Shown here one piece after another: positions 1-8,262 of a stretch of DNA of 64,000 bases. Within the stretch, counting starts at the first letter, position 1. The number at the start of each line of letters is the position of its first letter. The notes beneath the pieces were generated by a model that saw only the letters and a list, made by a program, of their open reading frames with translations, was not told the origin of the DNA and did no database searches. The position numbers were made by a program, and so were the translations under genes. Source of the DNA: Deltaproteobacteria bacterium (GTDB lineage Bacteria > Myxococcota > Kuafuiibacteriia > Kuafuiibacteriales > Kuafuiibacteriaceae); NCBI GenBank assembly GCA_020632995.1, contig JACKEN010000020.1:25846-89845 (forward strand), given 5' to 3'.

Positions 1-2
1 AG

Positions 3-2120
3 GTCCGGCGGGCCGCCCTGGCGGTGGCGCGCGAGGTGGAGCGCCGCGCCCCCGGCATCGCCACCAGCCGGTGGTGGAAGGAGGAGCGGGAGGGCGTGTT
101 CCTGGACTACAACCAGAACGCCAAGGACCGCACCATGGCCGGCGCGTGGTCGGTGCGCCCGCGGCCCGACGCCCGGGTCTCGATGCCCCTGACCTGGGCC
201 GAGCTCGAGACGGTGGACCCGGCGCAGTTCACCTTGCGCACCGCCCCCGCCCGCTACCGCGAGGTGGGCGACCCCCACGCGGGGATGGAGGCGGCGGCGG
301 GCGACCTCGGGCCGGTGTTGGCGTTGGTGGAGGCCCACGAGGCCGAGGGCCTGGGCGACGCCGCGTGGCCGCCCCACTACCAGAAGCAGGTGGGGGAGCC
401 GGTGCGGGCCCAGCCGTCAAGGCGGCGCCCGGTGAAGCCGCTGGTGGAGATCGGCCGGGCCAAGGTGGAGGCCGATGCGCAAGAAGGGTTGCAGCGCTGG
501 AAGACCCGCCACCCGGACGTGGTGCCGCACCTTTTGCCGGCCGACGTGCTGGTGGACAAGATGCGGGGCCGGCACAGCGTGTGGTTCCGGATCCGCGTGA
601 ACCTCGAGCACGTGCCAGAGGGCTTGCGCCCGGACCAGGAGGCGCTGGACCCCGACTACGACGTCGCCACCGAGTGGGCCGGCGTGTCGGCCGGCGCGGT
701 GGAGCTGCCCCAGCTCCCCGGGGTGAGCGACGCCAAGCTGTGGGCGCTGCACGAGGCGCTCGGGATCACCAGCGTGGAGGAGCTCGAGGAGGCGGCGCGG
801 GCGGGGCGGGTGCAGACGGTGAAGGGCTTCGGGGCCAAGACCGAGGCCGGCATCCTCGCCGCGATCGAGCGGGCCCGGGTGCGGAACACCCGCTGGCTCG
901 CCTCGGAGGCCCTCGCCGCGGTGCGCCCGGTGCAAGAGGGCTTGTCATCGGTGGCGACCGACGTGGCGCTGGCGGGCGACCTGCGGCGCGGGGTCGAGAC
1001 GGTGGAGCGGGCGGTGTTGGTGGTGGCGTCGGCGTCGCCCGACGCGGTGCTGGCGCGCCTGGCCGAGCTGGATGGGGTGCGCGCGGTGGAGCCCAGGGGA
1101 CCAGAGCGAGCGCTCGTGCGCTTGGAGGAGGGGCCGCCGCTGGAGGTGCACGTGGTGCCGCCGGAGGCCTTCGGCGCCGCCCTATGGCGGGCCACCGGCG
1201 ACGAGGCTCACCTGGCTGCGCTGGCCGAGCGGGCGGCGGCGCGCGGCCTGGAGCTCCGCGCCGACGGACTCTTCGAGGGCGGCGCGCCGGTGGCGACGCC
1301 CGACGAGGCGGCGCTGGCTTCGGCGCTCGGGCTGCCGCTGCTGCCGGCGGAGCGGCGGGAGGGGCCGCTCGACGATGCAGGCCCGGTTGCGCTCCTCGAG
1401 GCCGAGGACATCCGGGGGATGGTCCACTGCCACACCACCTGGTCCGACGGGAAGGGGTCCATCGAGGAGATGGCCCGGGCGGCGGAGGCGCTCGGCTACG
1501 GCTACCTCACCATCACCGATCACTCCGGCTCCGCGTTCTACGCCAACGGCCTCGACGCGAAGCGCCTGCAGCGCCAGTGGGACGAGATCGATCGGGTGCA
1601 GGAGTCGGTGGGGATCCGGCTGTTGAAGGGCACCGAGGCCGATATCCTGGCCGACGGCAGCCTGGACTTCCCGGACAAGATCCTGGCCCGCCTCGACGTG
1701 GTGGTGGCCAGCGTCCACAACCGCTTCAAGCTCTCCGAGGCGGACATGACGAAGCGCCTGGTGGCGGCGATGCAGCGCCCGATCTTCAAGATCTGGGGCC
1801 ACCCCCTGGGCCGGATGCTCCTGCGTCGCGACCCGGTGTCGGTGCGCCTCGACGAGGTCCTGGACGCGGCGGCAAGCGCGCCTGCGGCGATCGAGATCAA
1901 CGCGGATCCGCGGCGCCTCGACCTGCCGTCGGAGCACGTGCGCGAGGTGAAGAGGCGCGGGATCCCGCTCGTGGTCTCGGTGGACGCCCACAGCGTGGCC
2001 GGCTTCGGGGTGCTGGGTTACGGGGTGGCGTTGGCGCGCCGGGCCGGCGTGACCAAGGCGGAGGTGTTGAACACGCGGGAGGCCGCGGCGTTCGTGGAGG
2101 CGGTGCGGCCGGGGCGGTAG
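3..2120 (+). CDS. LigD-type polymerase domain fused to HhH, degenerate PolX palm and PHP nuclease (5' end outside window)
   Basis: The reading frame is open at the window edge, so the N-terminus is missing. The first ~65 visible residues are the end of a LigD-type primase/polymerase domain: VFLDYNQNA carries the third metal-binding Asp, followed by SVRPRPDARVSMPLTW. Next comes the extension usual for stand-alone PolDom proteins (SRRRPVKPLVEIGRAK, ADVLVDKMRGRHS). From about residue 230 the protein resembles family X polymerase: a helix-hairpin-helix (LPGVSDAKLWALHEALGI, VKGFGAKTEAGI), then a nucleotidyltransferase-like segment AGDLRRGVETVERAVLVV in which the catalytic Asp pair of the family (GDxD) is absent. 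The C-terminal third is a PHP phosphoesterase with HCHTTWSDG, ITDHSG, GTEADIL, SVHNRF, WGHPLG and SVDAHS all present. Inferred role: end-processing polymerase plus 3' nuclease in double-strand break repair. The stop abuts the convergent neighbour. Confidence 0.85.
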   Translation, partial: VRRAALAVAREVERRAPGIATSRWWKEEREGVFLDYNQNAKDRTMAGAWSVRPRPDARVSMPLTWAELETVDPAQFTLRTAPARYREVGDPHAGMEAAAGDLGPVLALVEAHEAEGLGDAAWPPHYQKQVGEPVRAQPSRRRPVKPLVEIGRAKVEADAQEGLQRWKTRHPDVVPHLLPADVLVDKMRGRHSVWFRIRVNLEHVPEGLRPDQEALDPDYDVATEWAGVSAGAVELPQLPGVSDAKLWALHEALGITSVEELEEAARAGRVQTVKGFGAKTEAGILAAIERARVRNTRWLASEALAAVRPVQEGLSSVATDVALAGDLRRGVETVERAVLVVASASPDAVLARLAELDGVRAVEPRGPERALVRLEEGPPLEVHVVPPEAFGAALWRATGDEAHLAALAERAAARGLELRADGLFEGGAPVATPDEAALASALGLPLLPAERREGPLDDAGPVALLEAEDIRGMVHCHTTWSDGKGSIEEMARAAEALGYGYLTITDHSGSAFYANGLDAKRLQRQWDEIDRVQESVGIRLLKGTEADILADGSLDFPDKILARLDVVVASVHNRFKLSEADMTKRLVAAMQRPIFKIWGHPLGRMLLRRDPVSVRLDEVLDAAASAPAAIEINADPRRLDLPSEHVREVKRRGIPLVVSVDAHSVAGFGVLGYGVALARRAGVTKAEVLNTREAAAFVEAVRPGR

Positions 2121-2969
2121 CTACTGCAGGCGCGCCGCCTTCATGAAGCGCGCCGCCGCGGTCTGGATCGCGCCCGCGTTGTCGGGCCCCATGCGGAGCA
2201 GGTGCTTGCTCACCTCGTCGAGGCCCTCGAGCTTGGGGTCGGCGTACTGGAACAGCGCCCCCTTCTCGACCAGCTCGACCGCGCCGGTGGGCAGCGTCAC
2301 CCCGCGGATCCGGTCCAGGGCCCGGGCGAGGGCGTGATCGAACCGCTCCCCCGGCGCCGCCACCTCGGCGTAGACGCGCTCGAGGTAGGGCGAGAGCCGC
2401 CGATAGCCCGCCGCCCACGCCTCCACGTCCGCGTCGCGGAACACCCCCGCCACGCCGTCGTAGCGGTGGTAGCTGGCGGGGTCGACGTAGATGCGGTCCT
2501 CGCCCGGCGTGGCGCCGTCGGGCAAGCGAGCCTGCGCGGCCGGATCCCAGCTCTCGATCACCTCGAAGCGCCCGGGGATCGAGATGAACCCGAGGACCTG
2601 GCGCGGGCTGCGTCCCTGGGAGATCTGGTGCACCGCGGCGGCGAAGCGCCGCAAGAGACCTTGCGCGTCGAGCCAGCCGTGCAACAGCGGTGAGGCGGAG
2701 CCGCGCTCCGCCACCTTGCGCAGGAGCGCGTCGGGGTCGACGGCGGCCGCCTCGGCCACCGTGGCCGAGGCCACGGGCTCGGGAGGCGGCTCGGGCGGGG
2801 TGACCGGCTGCGACGGCTCGGGCGGAGGCTCCGTCGCAGGCGGCGGCGGGGCGGTCCACCCCAGCCACCAGTAGGCGGCGCCCACCCCCGCGAGGAGGAT
2901 CCCCGCGATGGCGAGCAGCGGGCCTGCGCGGCGCTTGCTCAGATCGGGCTGGGGAGGGTGACCGTCCAT
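2121..2969 (-). CDS. DUF3014-type membrane-anchored protein
   Basis: 282 residues. A short cytoplasmic N-terminus (MDGHPPQPDLSKRR) is followed by one transmembrane helix (AGPLLAIAGILLAGVGAAYWWLG) and a Pro/Glu-rich linker. The C-terminal globular domain from about residue 75 has the look of DUF3014: LLHGWLDAQGLLRRFAAAV near its start, RYDGVAGVF in the middle and a helical end. It should face the periplasm. Function is unknown. Its stop codon touches the stop of the convergent repair gene, so there is no space between the two. The domain assignment is by recognition of the pattern, not by search. Confidence 0.7.
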   Translation of the reverse strand: MDGHPPQPDLSKRRAGPLLAIAGILLAGVGAAYWWLGWTAPPPPATEPPPEPSQPVTPPEPPPEPVASATVAEAAAVDPDALLRKVAERGSASPLLHGWLDAQGLLRRFAAAVHQISQGRSPRQVLGFISIPGRFEVIESWDPAAQARLPDGATPGEDRIYVDPASYHRYDGVAGVFRDADVEAWAAGYRRLSPYLERVYAEVAAPGERFDHALARALDRIRGVTLPTGAVELVEKGALFQYADPKLEGLDEVSKHLLRMGPDNAGAIQTAAARFMKAARLQ

Positions 2970-3040
2970 GGTGGGGAAACGGGCGAGCGGGGCGCGGGCA
3001 TTCCTCTACACATGCCCGCGCCCCCTGTCACCTGTCGCCC

Positions 3041-3604
3041 TCACTCGGTCTCGGCACGCCCGCCCCGCGGCGCGAGGCAGGTCGACGCCATGCCCTCGTT
3101 GCCGCGGACGCCCGTCCCGTAGCCGGTGAGGACGCAGCGCTCGCCGCTCGGGCAGTCGCGTCGCGAGCGGCACCCCATCCGAGTCGCCTCCACGCAGTGC
3201 TCCAGCACGCAGGCCTCCTCACCGCCACAGTCGCTGTCCGTCGTGCACGCGACACATCGGCCGTCGAGGCACGCCCGCGCGAGGCCGCAGTGCTCGCTGT
3301 CCTCGCACAGTGGGGTGAGGGAGAGGTCGACGCGCATGCCCTGCCACTCCTCGGGATCCCGCGGGTGGTAGACCGGTCGTCCGAGCGCCACCTCGCGCTC
3401 GTCCTCGAACACCGCCACGGCCAGGACCGGAGCGGCCTTGGGCACTGGCGCGGCCGCCGTCGGGGCTGCGCTCGGCGTCCAAGGTCTCGGACGCGGGGGC
3501 GGCGGTGCAACCTGCTCTGCAGGCTCAGGCGTCTCACCGCCGAGGAGCCAGGCGCCGATCACCGCGATCGACCCCAGGGTCAGTGCAACTCTCAGCATGT
3601 TCAT
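3041..3604 (-). CDS. secreted Cys-rich protein of unknown function
   Basis: 187 residues with an N-terminal hydrophobic segment (MLRVALTLGSIAVIGAWLLGG) that could be a signal peptide or anchor, then a Pro/Ala-rich spacer. The C-terminal half has repeated cysteines spaced like the short disulphide knots common in myxobacterial surface proteins (CEDSEHCGLARACLDGRC, CTTDSDCGGEEACV, CRSRRDCPSGERCV). It lies downstream of and on the same strand as the metalloprotease and lipoprotein genes (25 bp gap) and may belong to that operon. Met at 3598 is an alternative start two codons in. Probably extracytoplasmic; no enzymatic motif is visible. Confidence 0.7.
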   Translation of the reverse strand: MNMLRVALTLGSIAVIGAWLLGGETPEPAEQVAPPPPRPRPWTPSAAPTAAAPVPKAAPVLAVAVFEDEREVALGRPVYHPRDPEEWQGMRVDLSLTPLCEDSEHCGLARACLDGRCVACTTDSDCGGEEACVLEHCVEATRMGCRSRRDCPSGERCVLTGYGTGVRGNEGMASTCLAPRGGRAETE

Positions 3605-3629
3605 CGAACTCTCCCGCCCTTCGCCACGG

Positions 3630-4877
3630 TCAGAACAGCGGGCTGCAGTTGCCGTTGAGGAGGTTGAAGGTGTTGATCTGGACGTTCGTCTCCGTCCAGT
3701 AGTTCCACATGAAGTCGAAGGCGGAGTTCCCGTCCAGGTTGAGCGCCGACTCCATGGACTGGTGGTCGAAGAACCCGAAGGGATAGGACCCGATGGTGTC
3801 GACCACCTCGTACACCGGCCGGCTGATGTCGTCGTTCATGCCGGGATCCGGGTGGTTGTCGAAGATGTCCCAGAGGTAGCGCTCCGAGCTCCTCGGGAAG
3901 CGATCCTCGTTCGGTAGGCAGCTGCCCCCTCCGATCGGCCCCTGGCTCAGCTCCAGCATCGCGCCGACGCCGATGCACGCTCCGTTCGAAAGGCAGCTCC
4001 GCGGCGCCTCCGAGCTCGCGGACCACAGCGCGGTGTCTGCGAAGTAGGTGGCGAGCGCCTCCTCGAACGCCGCCGCCTGCCACTCGGGCGTGCCGGGGCT
4101 CCAACCGCAGACGCCCCCCGTGTCTGGCCAACAGTAGTCGTTCCCGATCGCCCTTGGGTTGGCGAGGTACGAGGCGACGTGCCCCATCTCGTGCATGACG
4201 CGGGCCTGCGGAGCGAAGGGCGCGTCGGTGGAGAGCTGGATGAGCTTGTTCGAGCCGTCTGCGCAGCTGGTCTTGCAGTTGCTCGGCTGGGTGTCGGAGA
4301 AGGCGCGGATTTCGACGTCGAAGAAGGTCGCGAGCATCGCATTGGAGCGGGACAACGTCGTGCGCCACAGCCGCTCGGCGCCGTCGTACGCGTTGAACAG
4401 GCGAAGGGGGTTGTTCGCGTTCCCCCACTTCCGCGAGCCGACGCTCTGGGGCGACGTGGGGCTCGTGTTGGCCACCAGGCTGATCTGCTTGCTCTTGAAC
4501 TGGTACGTCCCCCCGGCAGGTCCGAGGAAGAAGAAGCGCCCGTCCTTGTGCCGTCCGGTCCAGACGAGCTTGGCCTTGGGCGACGCGCTGGCTGCGAACC
4601 AGCTCATGGTGAAGGACCCGTTGCTGTCGGAGACGCCGAAGCCGATGGGCACCCCCGACGGGTCGTCGATCAGGGCGAGGACGGTGTTCCGCACCGGCTG
4701 ATAGGTTCCGCGCTCCGTGGACAGGTACCGCGCCCCCGCGCAGTTCTGGGTCGCCACGTCGCAGTAGTTGCCTTGGTTCTGGTAGAACATGACGTGGCCG
4801 GTGATCACGCCCGAGCTCGCGGACGCGGTCGCGGGCAAGGCGAGGGCGACGAGCGTCGCGTAGATGATGGTCTTCAT
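3630..4877 (-). CDS. secreted HEMGH-type zinc metalloprotease-like protein
   Basis: 415 residues starting at ATG 4877 with a clear signal peptide (MKTIIYATLVALALPATASA). The first ~140 residues resemble a small beta domain. The zincin signature VMHEMGHVASYL lies near residue 220, and about 50 residues later AFEEALATYFAD supplies a plausible third Glu ligand, as in gluzincins. Nine or more cysteines suggest disulphides in an exported protein. The start overlaps the stop of the upstream lipoprotein gene by 4 bp (ATGA), so the two are translationally coupled. The family could not be named; peptidase activity is inferred from the HExxH...E arrangement only. Confidence 0.75.
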   Translation of the reverse strand: MKTIIYATLVALALPATASASSGVITGHVMFYQNQGNYCDVATQNCAGARYLSTERGTYQPVRNTVLALIDDPSGVPIGFGVSDSNGSFTMSWFAASASPKAKLVWTGRHKDGRFFFLGPAGGTYQFKSKQISLVANTSPTSPQSVGSRKWGNANNPLRLFNAYDGAERLWRTTLSRSNAMLATFFDVEIRAFSDTQPSNCKTSCADGSNKLIQLSTDAPFAPQARVMHEMGHVASYLANPRAIGNDYCWPDTGGVCGWSPGTPEWQAAAFEEALATYFADTALWSASSEAPRSCLSNGACIGVGAMLELSQGPIGGGSCLPNEDRFPRSSERYLWDIFDNHPDPGMNDDISRPVYEVVDTIGSYPFGFFDHQSMESALNLDGNSAFDFMWNYWTETNVQINTFNLLNGNCSPLF

Positions 4878-5461
4878 CGGAGATCCTCTTCCTCGGTCGC
4901 GCGGGCGCCGAGCATCCAGGTGTCTTCGGCCACGACGACGTAGGTCCCGCGGCTCGCGTTCAAGAAGATCGGGCGCTCCGATACTTCGGCGCCATCGCCG
5001 TCGTCCGCGGTGACGGTGACGCGGATCTGGTAGTAGCCGTCGGTGACCCCGGTGGGCGTGCTCAGCGCGACGCCGTCGTATGTCGACCCGGGGGTCACGT
5101 CCAAGCCGCGGGGGCGGGTCTGGATGCCCACCGCGTGGCCGAGGTCGTCCAAGAACAGCGCGTTGATCGTCGCGTGGACGCTCACTTCGCCGTCGTTGAT
5201 CAGTCGGAGCGTCGCGTCGATGGTCCGACCGGTGGCGGCCTGTTCGCCGGGCATCGGGCCGAGCTCGAAGGCCAGCTTGCCGCTCTCGCCGCCGGGGCAG
5301 GAGAGCGTGTGGGTCGGGGTCTGGGGCGCGCGGACGTCGGCGTCCACCCGCTCGCAGGCCCAAAGGGAGAGGGTAGCGGCGCCGAGCAGCACGGCCCGAA
5401 GGCCCGCCCCCCAGCGCGGGTTGCTCGGGCGCAGCGGCGCGCGCCCGTACGTTTCGTTCAT
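4874..5461 (-). CDS. putative lipoprotein, partner of the HEMGH metalloprotease
   Basis: 195 residues. A long basic N-region is followed by a hydrophobic stretch and a lipobox (LSLWAC), so the mature protein starts at the Cys. The body is predicted beta-rich (LAFELGPMPG, YYQIRVTVTADDG) and looks like a single Ig/CARDB-like fold. A strong ribosome binding site (AGGAGG) lies 9-14 bp upstream of the ATG. The last codons overlap the metalloprotease start. Role unknown; co-expression suggests that it docks or chaperones the secreted protease, which is inference. Confidence 0.65.
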   Translation of the reverse strand: MNETYGRAPLRPSNPRWGAGLRAVLLGAATLSLWACERVDADVRAPQTPTHTLSCPGGESGKLAFELGPMPGEQAATGRTIDATLRLINDGEVSVHATINALFLDDLGHAVGIQTRPRGLDVTPGSTYDGVALSTPTGVTDGYYQIRVTVTADDGDGAEVSERPIFLNASRGTYVVVAEDTWMLGARATEEEDLR

Positions 5462-5538
5462 GATGACTCCTCCTGAGGAGCGGACTGGTCCGCCTCAAAG
5501 AGAAGACAGGCGCCCTCCGCCAGGCGTGCACAGAAACT

Positions 5539-8262
5539 TCACTTCGTCGCGAGGAAGGCCCGCGCCCGGGCCACCAGGGGCTCGTCCTTGGCCTCCAGGA
5601 GGTCCGCCAGCGCCGCCTCGGCCAGGGCCCGGGCGCGCGCGCGCTCCTTCCGGGTGCACGCCTCGGCGGCCTCGAGGCGCGCGAGGCCGCGCCACATCCC
5701 GGTGTCGTTGGCCTCGGCGAGCGCCAGCGCCACCGCGAGGGTGGCCCGCGCCTCTGCCAGCTGTCCGAGAGCCCGCTGCGCGCTCCCGAGCCCGATCAGC
5801 GCGTGGCCGCGCATCAGCGGGTTCTCCGCCCGCTCATGGATCGCGGCGGCCCGCCGGTAGGCCTCGGCCGCGCCCGCCTGGTCGCCCAGGCCCTGCAGCG
5901 CGTCTCCGAGCCCCGCGAGGTAGTGCGCGACGTAGGGGTGGTCGGGCCCGCGGGTCTGTTCCGCGATGGCCAGCGCCCGTTCGAAGTGCGCTCGGGCCTC
6001 CGCGAAGTGTCGATCGTCGACGTCGATGATGCCGAGCACGTTCTCCGCCGTGGCGATGAGGGGGTGCTCCTGGCCGAGGGCCACGCCGACCAACTCGAGC
6101 GCCTGCTCGGCCCGTGCCCTGGCCGCCTCGTTGCGCCCCAGCTGCCGCTCCAAGTCGGCGAGGTTGCACAGCGTCGACAGGTACAGGGGGTGGGTCTTGC
6201 CGACCGTCTCCCCGTAGATCTCCAGCGCGGTGTGGAACGCCTCGGCCGCCTCATCGAGGCGCTCGCGCCTCGCGAGGCAGACCCCGGTGTTCACGATGGG
6301 GATCGCCACCTGCGGGTGGCGCGGGCCGAACAGGGCGCGGCGCTTGTCCACCACCGCCTCATAGAGGGCTTGGGCGCCCACCAGGTCGCCTTGGTCGACC
6401 TTGAGCGCGGCGAGATTGGACGCGAGCTGGGCCTCGAGCTCGAGGTCGCCCCCGAGACCCACCAGCACCGCGGCCGCGTGCTCACCGATCGCGATCGCGC
6501 CCTTTGGGTCCCCCCGCTGACTCCCGAGGATCCACACGAGCTCGACCATCGCCCGCGCCGCGGTGAGCCGGTCACGACCGCGCTCGGCCGCCAGCATCGC
6601 CTGCTCGAGCGCCGCCTCCTCGCCCGCAAAGTCGCCGAGCAGGTCGAAGAACTGCGCGCGCAGCGTGAGGGCCTGGGCCAAGAGCGGCGCGTAGCCGAGC
6701 GCGTCCGCGCGCTGCTGGAGGGTGAGCGCGCGCTCCGCGCCCTCCTTGTAGCGTTCGGTGTAGGGCAGTGCGCGCAGCTCGGCCAGCTCGAGGAACGCAT
6801 CGTCCACCGCTCGACGCTGCTGGGGATCCCTCGGGGGCGAGACCACCGCGAGCAGCGCATCCACATCGGCGCAGCGCTGAGTGGGTGGTAGGGCCCAGAC
6901 CGCCTTGCTCGCCAGCGCGGTGTGCTTCGCGTTGGGGACCATGAGCACCCGCGTCACCGCGGCCAGATCCGCGAGCTGACGATCGAGGCAGCGCGCCCGC
7001 GCGCCGTACACCTCCTCGGGTTGCTCCTCGAGGACCCGGGTCGCGACGCAGGCCTGCTTGCGCGCCTGCGCCCAGCCGCTGACGTAGTCGTCGACGTGGG
7101 CGAGGATCAGACGGGTGGTCACTTCGTCGCCACCTGAGCCTCCGTCCGCCAGGGCGCCCCGGATCTGGTCCCGCACCCCGTCGTTCCAGACCTCCCCTGC
7201 CGCGAGGGCCGACGCCTCGCAGGCGCGGACCTCCCGCTGAGACCACCATCCGAACCCTGCGACGCTGAGGGTGAGCGCGAGCGCCCCCAGCACCCACCTG
7301 CCCGTTCGGGCGAGGGGCCGGTGCTGGAGGGCGTCGAGGAGCTCGCCCATGGCGGCGGGCCGCTCGGCCGGGGTGGCGGCGAGCCCCCGCCGGAGCGCCC
7401 GCAGGAGGTGGGCCGGGAGCTCCGGCGCCGCCGCAGGACCGCTTGCAATCGAGGCCGGGAGCCCCAGGAGCCCGAAAGGATGTCGGCCGGTGAGGGCCTC
7501 CCAGAGCGCGACCGAGAAGCTGAACAGGTCGCTGCGGGCGTCGGCGTGGCCTTCCCACTGCTCCGGCGCCATGTACGCGGGCGTCCCGACGATCGAGCGG
7601 TGCTCCGCGTTCACCCCCCACTGCGCGAGGCCGAAGTCGGTGACCGCGACCCGGCCCTCGGGCGTAACGAGCACGTTCTCGGGCTTGAAGTCCCGGTGGA
7701 CGAGCCCCGCCGCGTGCGCCGCCGCGAGCCCACGCCCGGCCGCGCCGAAGGCCCGGAGGATCTCTTCACGGGAGCGGGGCGTCTCCCCCAACCAACGCCG
7801 GAGCGTCCTGCCCTGCAGGAACTCCATCACCACGAACAGCTCGTCGGCCTCGACCCCGACGTCGTAGACCGACACCACGTTCGGGTGCTGGACCCGCGCC
7901 AGGGCCTGCGCCTCACGCCTCGCCAGGGCGCGCCTCGCCTCGTCGCCGCCGTCTCCGCCGCGGCGCAAGACCTTGATCGCGACGCGCCGATCGAGCTCGG
8001 GGTCGTACGCGGCGTAGACCACGCCCATCGCCCCCGTGCCCACCACGTCGATGATCATGTAGCGGGAGAACCGGCTCCCGCTCGGCGCGAGCTGTGTCGG
8101 CGGCGGGCTCGACTCGCTCATCAGGGCCGAGGCGGCCGAGACGAGCGCTCTGCAGTCCTCGCACCCGCTGAGGTGCGCGAGGAGCTCCGCCCGCGCCGCA
8201 CCCTCTGCGCGGCCCTCGAGGAGCGCGGTGACCGACTCTTCGTCGAGACAGCGGCCACTCAT
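5539..8262 (-). CDS. Ser/Thr protein kinase with N-terminal zinc-finger (anti-sigma-like) and C-terminal TPR domain
   Basis: 907 residues. The N-terminus has the ZAS-type pattern Cys5...His30-x3-Cys34-x2-Cys37 typical of zinc-binding anti-sigma domains. A complete bacterial Hanks kinase follows (about 67-330): VGTGAMGVVYAAYD glycine loop, VAIKVL lysine, VHRDFKPENVLV catalytic loop, VTDFGLA and GTPAYMAPEQ activation segment. A transmembrane helix (WVLGALALTLSVAGFGWW) near residue 340 separates it from a long extracytoplasmic tetratricopeptide-like region. The start overlaps the stop of the upstream sigma-factor gene by 4 bp. Inferred role: the kinase senses through its TPR part and controls the co-encoded sigma factor, with the zinc finger as tether or anti-sigma element. 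Sigma factors genetically linked to Ser/Thr kinases are an established theme in this phylum. Confidence 0.9.
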   Translation of the reverse strand: MSGRCLDEESVTALLEGRAEGAARAELLAHLSGCEDCRALVSAASALMSESSPPPTQLAPSGSRFSRYMIIDVVGTGAMGVVYAAYDPELDRRVAIKVLRRGGDGGDEARRALARREAQALARVQHPNVVSVYDVGVEADELFVVMEFLQGRTLRRWLGETPRSREEILRAFGAAGRGLAAAHAAGLVHRDFKPENVLVTPEGRVAVTDFGLAQWGVNAEHRSIVGTPAYMAPEQWEGHADARSDLFSFSVALWEALTGRHPFGLLGLPASIASGPAAAPELPAHLLRALRRGLAATPAERPAAMGELLDALQHRPLARTGRWVLGALALTLSVAGFGWWSQREVRACEASALAAGEVWNDGVRDQIRGALADGGSGGDEVTTRLILAHVDDYVSGWAQARKQACVATRVLEEQPEEVYGARARCLDRQLADLAAVTRVLMVPNAKHTALASKAVWALPPTQRCADVDALLAVVSPPRDPQQRRAVDDAFLELAELRALPYTERYKEGAERALTLQQRADALGYAPLLAQALTLRAQFFDLLGDFAGEEAALEQAMLAAERGRDRLTAARAMVELVWILGSQRGDPKGAIAIGEHAAAVLVGLGGDLELEAQLASNLAALKVDQGDLVGAQALYEAVVDKRRALFGPRHPQVAIPIVNTGVCLARRERLDEAAEAFHTALEIYGETVGKTHPLYLSTLCNLADLERQLGRNEAARARAEQALELVGVALGQEHPLIATAENVLGIIDVDDRHFAEARAHFERALAIAEQTRGPDHPYVAHYLAGLGDALQGLGDQAGAAEAYRRAAAIHERAENPLMRGHALIGLGSAQRALGQLAEARATLAVALALAEANDTGMWRGLARLEAAEACTRKERARARALAEAALADLLEAKDEPLVARARAFLATK

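Noticed and set aside
71..2146. A second long frame overlapping the PolDom/PHP fusion
   Set aside because: Gly/Arg/Ala-rich low-complexity shadow; the other frame contains all recognised motifs.
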